This document shows, in pieces, positions 19,011 through 28,401 of a stretch of DNA of 43,260 bases. Source of the DNA: Prorocentrum cordatum (taxonomy: Eukaryota; Sar; Dinophyceae; Prorocentrales; Prorocentraceae); NCBI GenBank assembly GCA_963575745.1, contig CAUYUJ010014622.1, positions 1-43,260 of the forward strand, in the 5' to 3' direction. Positions within the stretch are counted from its first letter, which is position 1. Each line of letters opens with the position of its first letter. Both the position numbers and the translations under genes were made by a program. The notes under the pieces are model-generated. The model was not told the origin of the DNA. It worked only from the letters and a program-made list of their open reading frames with translations, and did no database searches.

Positions 19011-19139
19011 GGGCGTCGGCGAGGCGAGGGTCGGGGGAGCCGGCCATGATGAGCGGCGCGCATTGCAGGGGGTGGCGCCAAGGGGGCGGGCTCTTGAGTT
19101 GCATCGGGTCAATCTAGGCCCGAATACGAACCAGAAGCA

Positions 19140-19325
19140 CCTTCAGGATCTTGCGAAAATCTCCCCTGGAATCTCCGGTAGCGGTGCGGGGGCCCTTCAA
19201 CATCCCCGGCAGCAGACCCCCTTGGCGAAATCTCCGGCGAAATCTCCGGGAAGCGTAATCTACGGCGAAATCTCCAGCGAAGTCTTCGGGAAGCGAATTC
19301 TCTGGCGAAATCTCCGGGCCATCCC
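19140..19325. repeat. GCGAAATCTCCGG minisatellite
   Basis: GCGAAATCTCCGG and variants (GCGTAATCTACGG, GCGAAGTCTTCGG, GCGAATTCTCTGG) recur every 13-18 bases. The core AAATCTCC is the inverse complement of the AGATTTCC motif that forms the larger array at 21365-21935. Confidence 0.85.
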
Positions 19326-19530
19326 GCCTGGCCAGGAATCGCCACAGACGGAATCAATTTGATTGTTCCACGCATGGGATCCCATTCTAATCTTCTACGT
19401 AAGGAATCCAATGGTACTATCCACACACAAAACCCGCTTTTAGTTTTTTATGCAGAAGGAATCCGATTGTAATCTTCCACGATTAGAATCAGATTGTAAG
19501 ACGATTGTAATGCGGCAGGTGATCATCGGG
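19326..19530. other. A/T-richer spacer with GGAATCC-type words
   Basis: This is locally A/T-rich for the window. AAGGAATCC and ATTGTAATCTTC-type words recur three or four times between the two arrays. No gene is seen. Confidence 0.5.
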
Positions 19531-21345
19531 TCGGGGTGACACGCGTCGCCCCTGTGCTGTTTCACATTGTATCATGTTGGCATCCAGAATGCGAGTGGAA
19601 CAATTGGTTTTGCCCACGGTTTTCGGGGTCACACGTGGCACCCCTGTGCTGCGTCACGCTGTGTGGTCCCATGTTGGCACCCAGAGTACGAGTGGAACAA
19701 ATGTTTTTTCCCAAAGGCGTGTCACCCCTGTGCTGTTTCACATTCTATGGTTCCATGTTGGCGTCCAGGATACGACTGAAACGATCGGGTTTCCCCGCGC
19801 GGTTTTCGGGGTAACACGTGCCATCCCTGTGCTGCTTCGCGCTGCATGGTCCCACGGTGGCATCCAGACTACGAGTGGAACAATTGGGTTTTGCCCACGC
19901 GGCTTTCGAGGTGACAGGTGTCACCCTTGTGCTGGTTCACGCTGTATGGTCCCATGTTGGCAGCCATAATACGAGCGGAACAATTGGGTTTTCCCCACGC
20001 GGTTTTCGGGGTGACACGCGTCACCCCTGTGCTGTTGCACACTGTATGGCCCCATGTGGGCACCCAGAGTACGAGTGGAATTATTGGGCGCTCCCGCACA
20101 GCTTTCGGGCTGACGCGTGTCACCCCTGTGTTGTTTCACTGTTTAACGCTGTATGGTCCCACGTTGGCACCCACAATACGAGTGAAACGATTGATTTTCC
20201 CCGCGCGGTTTTCGGAGTGAAACATGTTACCATAGCGCTGTTTCACATTGTATGGTTCCATGCTGGCGTCCAGGAAACGAATGAAACAATTGAGCTTCCT
20301 CACGCGGTTTTCGGGGTGACACGTGTCACCCCTGTGCTGCTGCACGTTGCGTGGTCCCATGGTGGCATCCAGAATACGAGTGGAACAATTGGTTTTGCCC
20401 ACCGTATTGGGGTGACATGTCACCCCTGTGCTGTTTCACACTGTATGGACCCATGTTGGCATCCAGAATACGAGTGAATAATTGGGTTTTGCCCACGCGG
20501 CTTTCGGGCGGGGTGACGCGTGTCACCCTTGTGCTGTTTCACACTGTATGGCCCCAGTCTGACAGCCAAAATACGACTGGAACAATTGGGTTTGCCCACA
20601 CGGTTTTCGGTGTGACGCGTGTCACTTTTGTGCTGTTTCGCGTTGTATGGTCCCATGTTGGCATCCTGACTACGAGTGAAACACTTGGGTTTCCACAATC
20701 GGTTTCGGGAGACACGTGTCACCCTTGTGTTGTTTCACGCTGTATGGTCCCACGTTGGCAGCCAGAATGCGAGTGGAATGATTTGGTTTCTCCACACGGT
20801 TTCGTACTGCATGGTCCCATGTTCGGGGTGACATGCGAAACCCTAGTGCTGTTTCACACTGTATGGTCCCATGTTAACGCCCAGAGTACTAGTGGAACAG
20901 TTGGGCGTTCCCACGCGGCTTTCGGTCTGACACGTGTCACCCTTGTGCTGTTTCACACTGTATGGCCCCATGTTGGCATCCAGACTACGAGTAGAACAAG
21001 TGGTTTTGCCCACGCGGTTTTCGGTGTGACGCCTGTCACCCCTGTGTTGTTTCGCACTGTGCGGTCCCATGTTGGCATCCAGAATACGCACGCGGTTTTC
21101 GGGGTGACACGTGTCACCCCAGTGCTTTGTCACGCTATATGGTTCCATTCTGGCATCCAGGATACGAGTGACACAGTTGGGTTTCCCCACACGGTTTTCG
21201 GGGAGACACGTGTCACCTTTGTGCTGTTTCACGTTGTCTGGTCCCATGTTTGCATCCAGAGTACGGGTGGAACAATTGGGTTTTGCCCACGCGGTTTTCG
21301 GGGTGACACGTGTCACCCTTGTGCTGTTTTGCAGTTTCACAGCTA
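19531..21345. repeat. ~99-bp satellite array with GGTGACACGTGTCACC palindromes
   Basis: About 18 units of 85-101 bases. The consensus runs GGTGACACGTGTCACCCCTG, TGCTGTTTCACACTGTATGG, TCCCATGTTGGCATCCAGAA, TACGAGTGGAACAATTGGGT, TTTGCCCACGCGGTTTTCGG. Exact 16-base palindromes occur at about 20313 and 21102, with one-to-four-base variants in most other units. Because the unit is near 99 bases, 33-residue repeats stay in frame for hundreds of codons on both strands, but small indels shift frames repeatedly. I therefore read it as satellite DNA. Confidence 0.92.
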
Positions 21346-21364
21346 GAATTATCCAGAATATATG

Positions 21365-21935
21365 TCCGATGGGGAAGAATTGTCCCGGGAGATTTCTGGG
21401 AGAATTTCTGGGAGATTTCCGACGGGAGAGATTTCCTGGGATATGTTTTTTTTTTTTTGAGATTTCTTGGGAGATTTCCGACGGTTCCTGGGGGAGATGT
21501 TCTGGATGATTTTTTTGGAGGTTTCCGACGGGGGAGATTTCCGGGGAGGTTTTCCGGAAGATTTCCCGGGAGATAGTTATTTCCGACGGGGGAGATTTCT
21601 CGGGAGATTTCGGGAAGATTTCCCAGGAGATTCACGGGTAAATTTCCGACGGGGGAGATTTCCAGAAGATCTCCGGGGAGCCGGGGAATTTCCGCCGGGG
21701 GAGATTTCCCGGGAGATTTTCCGGAAGATTTCCCGGGGGATTTCCGACGGGGGAGATTTCCTGGGAGATTTCGGTAAGAGTTCTTGGAGATGTCCGCGAG
21801 ATTTCCGAGGTAATTTCCGACGGGGGAGATTTCCGGGAGATTTCCCAGGAGATTTCTGGGAAGAATTCCCGGCGGGGGAATTTTTCTGGGAGATTTCCAG
21901 GGAGATTTGTTGACGGAGTTTCGAGAGACATCCCG
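21365..21935. repeat. GGGAGATTTCC minisatellite, about 570 bp
   Basis: GGGAGATTTCCGACGGGG and shorter AGATTTCC-type units recur every 12-25 bases. A TTTTTTTTTTT run interrupts at about 21446. Many units are near-palindromic (GGGAAATCTCCC type), so either strand can fold. It directly follows the ~99-bp array. Confidence 0.88.
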
Positions 21936-22127
21936 GGCCCCCCCGGGGATCGCCCGGGGGCTACTTAACAAAATTCGACGTAGGAGGAGGATGAGGAGTT
22001 GGAGGGCGACGAAGAGGACGGATAAGTTCAGGAATAGGGAAAGGGATATGAGAAGGGGGGCTCAAGGAGGGTGATGAGTTGGAGGAGGATTACCAGGATT
22101 ACCGCCTTGACAAGATTCAATACAAAC

Positions 22128-22289
22128 CTAAATTCTAAGGCCACCTCCTGAATTCCCCGCGTACGAGACGACCCAGAAGATAACCATAGTGAACGGGTAC
22201 AAGAAGGCCACGACAGCGAAGTCTATGGAGCACAATGTGATGCCATAGCGAATCCCTCCAAATTCGATCAGCACCCACGACGAACGGTA
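22128..22289 (-). CDS. Candidate 3'-terminal exon of a membrane protein
   Basis: On the minus strand a 53-codon frame ends in TAG at 22128-22130. It reads YRSSWVLIEFGGIRYGITL, then CSIDFAVVAFLYPFTMVIFW, then VVSYAGNSGGGLRI. Residues about 17-44 form one strongly hydrophobic stretch suitable for a membrane helix. Third positions are clearly G/C-biased in this frame and not in the overlapping ones, unlike the random frames elsewhere. There is no start codon; a TAG precedes it in frame, so an acceptor (GTCTAG) at its 5' edge is likely. A further open stretch ending VDEASSWSLPDYLR lies just upstream (about 22410-22331). The family is not recognised. Confidence 0.4.
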   Translation of the reverse strand, partial: YRSSWVLIEFGGIRYGITLCSIDFAVVAFLYPFTMVIFWVVSYAGNSGGGLRI

Positions 22290-22795
22290 CTAGACACGCT
22301 TGACTGAAATGATACGACTCAATTCGGCCCTACCGTAGATAATCGGGCAAACTCCAGGAGCTCGCTTCATCCACAAACAGCTTCGCAATGCAGTACCGCA
22401 GCCACAAATGCCGACACACACACAGTTCACTCCTTCCCGCCGAGGGCTGCACCCACCCTTATGCTGAGAAAAGCATGCGACTTACACGCAAGATGCTGAA
22501 CAAATGCCAGACCACCAGACAGCGCGCCCTGCCTCCCGTGAGTGCAAAAAGACAGCCCCAACACTTTGTGACCCGAAATTGTCAAACCAGCTGTAAATGA
22601 ACGTGACACTCTATCTGAAAAAGGTGCTGTTCAGACTCTGGGGCACCCCCAGACTCTGGGGGATGGGGGTTGCTCCGACTTTGTCTCTCGTTGTCCGACT
22701 GTGTCTCCTCGCTCCTACCCCCTGCTTCCTTCTCCTGGTCCTCCTCCCTGTTTCTCGTCCTACTCCCTCTTCGCCGGCTTTTCCCAGTCCGTTTC
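22290..22795. other. Balanced-composition stretch, possible upstream exons
   Basis: One of the few long stretches free of simple repeats. The minus strand holds two possible coding pieces: one ending LFVDEASSWSLPDYLR with TAG at 22331-22333, and one from about 22609 to 22427 containing SGHKVLGLSFCTHGRQGALS. Splice sites cannot be fixed by eye. Confidence 0.3.
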
Positions 22796-22865
22796 TTCCT
22801 CTTCCTCCTCTTCTTCCTCCTCCTCCTCCTCCTCAACCTCCTCCTCCTCCCCCTCCTCCTCCTCG
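22796..22865. repeat. CCT/TTCCTC polypyrimidine tract
   Basis: About 70 pyrimidine bases in CCT and TTC units. Confidence 0.9.
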
Positions 22866-22879
22866 CCCCCAGTGCGCCC

Positions 22880-23160
22880 AGGAGGCTTTCAAGATGGCCC
22901 CATGACGGCCCAGGTGGCCCCAAAGACGGCCCCAAGAGGCTTCTAAGACACCCAAGATGGCCTCCAAGACGACCCTGAAGCGCCTCTCGGTTCAGAGAGG
23001 CCCCCAAGACGGCTTCCGACGGCGTCAGACCCGTCAGACGGGCCAGGAACGCTGTATGACGGCCAAGGAAAGGCCTCCAAGACGCCCCCAAGAGGCCTAA
23101 GGAGGCCCCCAAGACGCTTCCAAGAGGCCCCCGGGAAGCCCCCAGGAGGCCCCACAAGAG
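22880..23160. repeat. Degenerate GGCCCCCAAGA-type tandem sequence up to the gap
   Basis: Words such as GGCCCCCAAGACG, AAGATGGCC and CAAGAGGCC recur every 12-20 bases. It is the inverse complement of the CTTGGGGCC words at 4595-4760 and 39025-39150. It ends at the run of N. Confidence 0.7.
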
Positions 23161-23260
23161 NNNNNNNNNNNNNNNNNNNNNNNNNNNNNNNNNNNNNNNN
23201 NNNNNNNNNNNNNNNNNNNNNNNNNNNNNNNNNNNNNNNNNNNNNNNNNNNNNNNNNNNN
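23161..23260. other. Assembly gap, 100 N
   Basis: Exactly 100 N, the usual placeholder for a gap of unknown size. The right edge is a CCT tract of about 300 bases, a likely cause of the break. Confidence 1.
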
Positions 23261-23330
23261 CCTCCTCCTTCTCCTCCTCCTCCTCCTCCTCCTCCTCCTC
23301 CTCCTCCTCCTCTCCTACTCCTACTACCTC

Positions 23331-23361
<31 letters not shown>

Positions 23362-23556
23362 TCCTCTCCTCCTCTCCTCCTCCTCCTCCTCCTCCTCCCT
23401 CCTCCTCCTCCTCCTCCTCTCCTCCTGCCTCCTGCTCATGCTCATGCTCCTCGCTCCTCCTGCTCCTACTCCTCCTCTTCCCCTCCTCCTCTCCTCCTCC
23501 TCATCCTCCTCCTCCTCCTCCTCCTCCTCCTCCTCCTCCTCCTCCTCCTCCTCCTC
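23261..23556. repeat. CCT polypyrimidine tract at gap edge
   Basis: About 295 bases of CCT with a few CTACT and GCTCATGCT interruptions. Its true length is unknown because it runs into the gap. Confidence 0.95.
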
Positions 23557-24404
23557 TTATTTCTCCACATTATCCTTACATCCTCTCTTCTTCCGCGTCC
23601 TCCTCGTCCCCTGTTTACTCCTCCTGCGTCCCCCTCCTTTCCCAAGGTAACGGCAACGCAATCGTTTTTCCCACTTTATGCTCTCCGACTTCTCTGATCA
23701 AGGCAACTCGCCAGGGCAAAGTTGCTGGTGTGGATGCGCGGGGCTTGAAGAGGTCGTTGAGGGCTCAGACGGCATGCAAAAATCCGCCGCCGCGCTTGTG
23801 CGGCATTGGTTTGTTCAGTGAACGTGGTTTGGGTCGCGGGTGGGTCGCGGGCTCTCCACCTCCACCTGTTAGGAATGCAAAAGTAGCCCGCCGCAGGCGC
23901 CGAAAAAATTGGTTTGCACAGAGCCCGCGAGCTCGCCGACGACCTGTCGCCTTCCTCCACTGGCGGGGGCGCGGGGGGGGCCCTGGAGAGTAGCAGGGTG
24001 GCGACCCTGCCTGTGATGCGGGGGGCTCTTCGTCGTCGTCGTCGGCTGCCGATCGTGCGCGCGCGGAGGCGGTGCTGCAGCAGCCGCGGCGCTCCAGCGC
24101 TGTCCCCTCTGGGGGTGGCAGCGCGGAGGCGGCTGCCCAGAGCCGGCCCTCTGGCGCGGAGGAGGCCGCTCGGCCCCCTCTCGCACGCTCCTGCGCAGAG
24201 AGAGGGAGAAGAGGAACCCGGCGCGGCCCCGATGAGGGGAGAGCTTCCTGTTGTGTGGGCGCAGTGCTTAGCATGCGGGAGCCACCTGCAGCCGGCGGGG
24301 CCGCAGCACGCTGCGCGCGTTGGAGCTAGCTGCGTGGACATCGCCCGTGGGGTGGTGGGTTTGTTTGCCAGTGCCACCACTATAAGTAGAAGGGGAAGGG
24401 GGTC
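23557..24404. other. No recognised gene; one GC3-rich candidate coding block
   Basis: Between about 24055 and 24330 a plus-strand frame has strong G/C third positions and reads AEAVLQQPRRSSAVPSGGG then SAEAAAQSRPSGAEEAARPP, a low-complexity Ala/Arg/Pro style. It ends in TAG after ARCARWS. This could be an exon, but no domain is visible. The rest (23557-24050) shows nothing. Confidence 0.3.
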
Positions 24405-24540
24405 ATCCTCCTCTTCCCCCTCCTCCTCCTCCCCCCCTCCTCCTCCTCCTCCTCCTCCTCCACCTCCTCCTCCTCCTCCTCCTCCTCTCCTAACCCTCCT
24501 GCCTCCTCCTCCGCCTCCTCCTCCGCCTCCTCCCCCCCCC
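24405..24540. repeat. CCT polypyrimidine tract
   Basis: About 135 bases of CCT with CCG and CTAACC interruptions, ending in a C run. Confidence 0.95.
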
Positions 24541-25059
24541 CCATCCAACCCTTGCTCTGCATTGCTCGGACGAGGCACCCGGGGAGCCCGGGGGACCCCA
24601 GAAGTCTCCGGGCAACGGGCAAAGTAGGGTCCCGAGACACCAATCCTCAACCAAGTAAGAACCCTTTGGACAAGCCTAACAGGGAAAGAGCCGTACCCAT
24701 ATGTCGTTGAAAGTTTGTATTTTTTTGCGGACACCAGGAGCCCAGTCTACTTCAAGCGCTCTCCTGCTTCAGTCACTGAGTGGCTTTTTCCCTCATCCTT
24801 CCTCTTCCGGGGGCGGGCGGAGACCCACTCTGCTGTCTGCGCCTTCCTGCTCAATGCTGCTGCCCACTTCTTCCGACCGGTGGGTGCACATGCACAAGCT
24901 GCCAACGGTCTGCGCGGGCCTCCCGGATTTTTTGCGCTGGGCTCCGCGCGCCAGGGAGGGGGCTTCAGCGCCGACCTGGAGGAGAGGAGGGACAGGAGGG
25001 AGCTGCCGGTCCAGACGCTTCCCCAATCGCCGCACGTGGCGGATTTGTTCGAACACATT

Positions 25060-25174
25060 GATGGGGTTCATGTTCTCAGAACACTTGTTTTTGTTATTAT
25101 AACACTTCTGGGTTCTGAGGACATGTCGTGGTAGGCTTATACAAATGCCGGGGCGGTCGGTCCCTACTCAACTC
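25060..25174. mobile_element. ATGTTCTAAGAAC-motif element, partial copy 2
   Basis: It matches 9250-9358 in order: GGTTCATGTTCTCAGAACA, then GGGTTCTGAGGACATGTCGT, GGTAGGCTTATACAAATGCC and CGGTCGGTCCCTACTCAA. The left half of copy 1 (9154-9249) is not seen here. The match runs beyond the presumed right end of copy 1, so the mobile unit may be longer than its inverted repeats suggest. Confidence 0.7.
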
Positions 25175-25939
25175 CCCTTGCCGCCGCGGCCTCCGCCGCC
25201 GCCCCCCAGGCGGCAGCACCCGCCCCCGCGCCGCCCGCGCCGCCCGCGCCGCCACGGACAGGCGACGCTGGCGCCGCGCGGCTGGCGTGCGGTGGAGGAT
25301 GCCCCCCCCCCCCGCCCCAGACAGGATCGCGTCGCACAGAAATCACGACGGGAGGTTTGCGAGCGTTTTTTCGGCCTCTGGGGGCCCGCGCCAGGACCAG
25401 GGACGGTGAACTGACGGTTCGAGATGGAGAATTGGCCGTGGGGGCAGGGTCGGCATTGATGGGGACCTCGTGCCGAAGAAAAGCAGGACATCGCATGTCT
25501 GGGCCAGGACCCTTTGAAGAGGAGCGCCCAAGGTGGTGAGGCCTCGGGCTCCGCAAGCACAGCTCCCCCCCCCAAGGTTGCCCCAGCTGGCCTCGACAGC
25601 CCCCCCCCCCAGGTGGTCCCAGCTGGCCTCAACAGGCTCCCCGAATAGGCTGGGGCACCCACATCGCCTTGGAAAAATCAGATCAGTTTAATCGTCGATG
25701 TGCTGGTTTTCGTCGCATTCGGCTCTTCGTCGTTTTGGTCTCCCCATATCGTTTTCGGGCCCCGGGACTGTCAGAAACGGACCCGGGGTGAGGAGTTACC
25801 TTCAGGGATGTCTCCTGGACGGCTCTTCGAAGCGATCTGCAAGAGTTGTATGATTTTTTCAGGGGGTGCAGGGCCCTTGAAAGCAGGACCTTGCAGAAAC
25901 GAATTTGGATGGCGATCGTTCTTGTGCTCCGTGTTTTGC
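25175..25939. other. No gene recognised; short local duplication
   Basis: Bases 25180-25320 are a GC-saturated block without a clear frame. A roughly 30-base segment CCCAGCTGGCCTCRACAG, preceded by a C run, is duplicated at about 25583-25600 and 25617-25634. The rest is mixed. Confidence 0.4.
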
Positions 25940-26069
25940 CGATGGGCGCGGGCCCTCGCACCCGCCCCCCCCCCCCCCATGGAGTGGACCTCGGCCGCTT
26001 TTGGCGCCTGCTTCGGGCAGGTGGCGTCTCCCCCACATGACGCGCCGCCGCAGATGGTCGCGTGAAGCA
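25940..26069. repeat. Dispersed repeat carrying an empty insertion site
   Basis: GCCGATGGGCGCGGGCCCTC, a C run, CATGGAGTGGACCTCGGCCG and the following ~85 bases match 42003-42310. That second copy carries an extra ~160-base element exactly where this copy has only the C run (about 25963-25978). This copy is therefore the unoccupied form. It is followed by a GGA tract not present in the other copy. Confidence 0.8.
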
Positions 26070-26153
26070 AAGGAGGCGGAGGAGGAGGAGGAGGAGGAGG
26101 AGCAGGAGGAGGAGGAAGGAGGAGGAGGAGGAGGAGGGGGAGGAGGAGGAGGA
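26070..26153. repeat. GGA polypurine tract
   Basis: About 84 bases of GGA with one GCAGGA step. Confidence 0.95.
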
Positions 26154-26439
26154 CCCCCCTTGTGGCCCGCGACCCTCGCAGACCCGAGGGACTGGCTCGG
26201 CCAGCCGTGGCCCGCGGTCCCTCGTGCCCTCGGGGGGCCCACGGGAGCTGGCACGGCCGCCGCGCACAGTGGCCCACCGCAGCACTCGAGGCACACGCGC
26301 TTGGCAGCCGAGGGCCTCTCTGCGGGGTCCGAGGCGGTGCTCCAGAACCGGCTCGGGGGCTCGTCGTATGCGATGCTCTCGCGCCCCCCCGTGAGGCCAG
26401 CTCGTGGCCCTCTCGTGGCCCCCTCCTGCCCAATGTCGA

Positions 26440-26484
26440 TCCTCCTCCTCCTCCTCCTCCTCCTCCTCCTCCTCCTCCTCCTCC
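26440..26484. repeat. CCT tract inside a dispersed repeat
   Basis: A pure CCT run inserted after GCCCAATGTCGAT and before AACAAGAAAACCTCC. The related locus at about 42345 has GCCCAATGTCCAAACGCCAA then AGAAGAAAACGCTCACC without the tract, so this microsatellite arose within the repeat. Confidence 0.85.
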
Positions 26485-26654
26485 GAACAAGAAAACCTCC
26501 ACAACTTACTGGTCGAGGCGCAGATTGAATGCCGACGTTGCGGTCCATGGTTGCAGCCTTCTCGGGCGCGCCAGCGCCCTGTTTTTTTGTTTCGTACGCG
26601 TCCGCAGCTACGGGGCCCCCAAGCACGGGCGACGAGGCGTTTACCATGCCTCAG

Positions 26655-27037
26655 AGGAGGAGGAGGACGAGAAGGAGGGGGAGGAGGAGGAGGAGGAGGA
26701 GGAGGAGGAGGAGGAGGAGGAGGAGGAGGAGGAGGAGGAGGAGGAGGAGGAGCAGGAGGGAGGAGGAGCAGAGGGGGGAGGAGGAGGAGGGAGGAGGAGG
26801 AGGCGGAGGAGGAGGAGGAGGAGGAGGGCGGAGGAGGAGGAAGAGAAGGAGGAGGAGGAGGAGGAGGAGGAGGAGGACGAGGGGGAGGAGGGAGGAGGGA
26901 GGAGGAGGAGGCGGAGGAGGAGGAGGAGGAGGAGGCGGAGGAGGAGGAGGAGGAGGAGGAGGAGGAGGAGGAGGAGGCGACGGAGGAGGAGAAGGAGGAG
27001 GAGGAGGAGGAGGAGGAGGAGGAGGGGGTGGAGGAGA
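26655..27037. repeat. GGA polypurine tract, about 380 bp
   Basis: The longest GGA tract in the window. It is almost entirely purine on the plus strand with scattered GGC, GAC and GCAGGA steps. All frames are open (poly-Glu, poly-Gly, poly-Arg) and are not genes. Confidence 0.96.
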
Positions 27038-27237
27038 CTGAAGGAGTTACGTGCCGATAGGGCAGCCCTTTCCCCTGCTGGCAGTCGTGCGTTTGCTCCC
27101 CCTGCCGCCGCACGCCGCCGCCCGGGGTCTCACGCGTGGCGACCGCTGGCGACGGCAGCTTTTCATCCCACTGGAGCGCGCACGGGCGAAGAGTAAAAAG
27201 GGCGCCCGCGCGCACGCCTCGGAGGGTTACATCCTCT

Positions 27238-27365
27238 TGGCATCGCTCGGACGTGTGCATTTTTCCTTCGGCGAGGACCATCGAGGAGCATCCTTGATCA
27301 TTTGGCGCAGAAGCCACGCACGAAACCGACAAAAACACAGGAAATGGACGTCCGAGCGATGGCCA
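27238..27365. mobile_element. MITE with TGGCATCGCTCGGACGT ends, copy 2
   Basis: The ends TGGCATCGCTCGGACGT and ACGTCCGAGCGATGGCCA and the interior (TCGGCGAGGACCATCGAGGA, AGCCACGCACGAAACCGA) match copy 1 at 8667-8795. The flanks are unrelated and no target duplication is clear, which fixes the element's borders near the inverted repeats. Confidence 0.88.
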
Positions 27366-27573
27366 GTCCCTTCTCGAAATCAAGCGCAGGTGTTTCCCGC
27401 GACGCGGTGGCGCCCCAGCATCCCAAACTTTGGAGGTCCGCGCCGAATCCGGCGACTGCAAGCGCACAGACATCTGACCCCGCGGGCCGTGCTCCGCGCG
27501 TCGATCGGCACCAACAGAGATTGCGTTTGAGTTTGAGGAGGGCCGTAGCTCTGCGATGCGCGCGCCCCTTTCC

Positions 27574-27773
27574 TGACGAACGAACAACACACACACACAC
27601 ACCCATACCCATAGGGAGGTCGTTGGGAGGAGGACTGGCTATGGGTATGGGTGCGGGTTGTCGGACCCTGGGGAACGCTCCCCTTCGAGCGGGGATCCCC
27701 CATCCGACAACACGCACCCATAGCCCCCTCCGATCCCCCTGTGGGTATGGGTGTGTGTTGCTGGTTCGTCGTT
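27574..27773. mobile_element. Nested foldback element with CCCATACCCATA words
   Basis: The outer arms are GACGAACGAACAACACACAC then CCCATACCCATAGGGAGG, and on the other side TATGGGTATGGGTGTGTGTT then GCTGGTTCGTCGTT. Inside lies a second hairpin (27641-27723) with GGTTGTCGGA pairing TCCGACAAC and GCTC pairing GAGC at the tip. The 200-base element is thus two nested inverted repeats. No coding frame. Confidence 0.8.
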
Positions 27774-27877
27774 TTGCCAGTTCCTCCAAGTTGTCACGGC
27801 GCTCGCAGCACGGGCAGGGCGACCGACGCCCCGCGCGAAAGGCCTCAACGCCTGCTGCGCGCGCGGTGAGCAATAAC

Positions 27878-28033
27878 TTACCAGCCTGGAACATATCCCT
27901 ATCCCTATGTTTGACATCACCTCACCTCGATGCCGCTCTTAAGGATTCCCTCAGTTTTTGAGGGCCTATCCCTAAGATTGTCCTCGCTTTTTGCTCGCCC
28001 ATCGTAGGGAAAAGGATACGTTCGAGGCTGGTT
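27878..28033. mobile_element. MITE-like element with TTACCAGCC ends and 6-bp duplication
   Basis: The left end is TTACCAGCCTGGAACATATC and the inverse complement of the right end is AACCAGCCTCGAACGTATCC, with CCCTATG-type words following in both. AATAAC lies directly outside both ends (27872-27877 and 28034-28039). The element is 156 bp and non-coding. No second copy was found in this window. Confidence 0.75.
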
Positions 28034-28219
28034 AATAACAGGGGGGTAGTATGCCTTGTGGGCGCGGTCTTGCAGGGTCCGAGGGGGAGCTGGGCCACAG
28101 GCCGCCCGTTCGTGGCTGGTCTGGGGGGGGGGAGGCTAAAAACTGCTCGTCTGGGAGGGTTGTGACCCCCTCCCTTGTAGCACGAAAGCTGGAGGAGGCC
28201 TCTCGCCGGCTAGGCTCAA

Positions 28220-28381
28220 GCCGGGCATGCCCACCCCCAGGAGGAATTCTTCTAGAAGGATCGTCGCATCGTAATTCTGGGGACGACCTGTCGTGCTTTT
28301 GTTTCGGGGCTGTGCTCGACGATCCGTTTGAGGACGTGTTCGTTTTCTGCCCGGACCCGCCTGTAGGAGGACATGCCCGAC
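28220..28381. mobile_element. GTCGGGC-TGTCCC family element, copy 4
   Basis: The left end GCCGGGCATGCCCACCCCCA and the inverse complement of the right end GTCGGGCATGTCCTCCTACA define a 162-bp element similar in size to copy 1. The interior keeps the family words AGGAATTCTTCTAGAAGG and TCTGGGGACGA. No clear target duplication remains. Confidence 0.65.
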
Positions 28382-28401
28382 CTCAGCGTAGACCGTAGGC
28401 C

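Noticed and set aside
25683-27602. 639-codon minus-strand frame
   Set aside because: Most of it crosses GGA/CCT tracts read as poly-Ser and poly-Pro, and the remainder covers dispersed repeats. No domain is visible.
28205-28222. Possible spliced-leader relic ending GGCTCAAG
   Set aside because: Only the last eight bases fit the dinoflagellate leader and the preceding CCATTTT is missing. I found no full leader elsewhere by eye.
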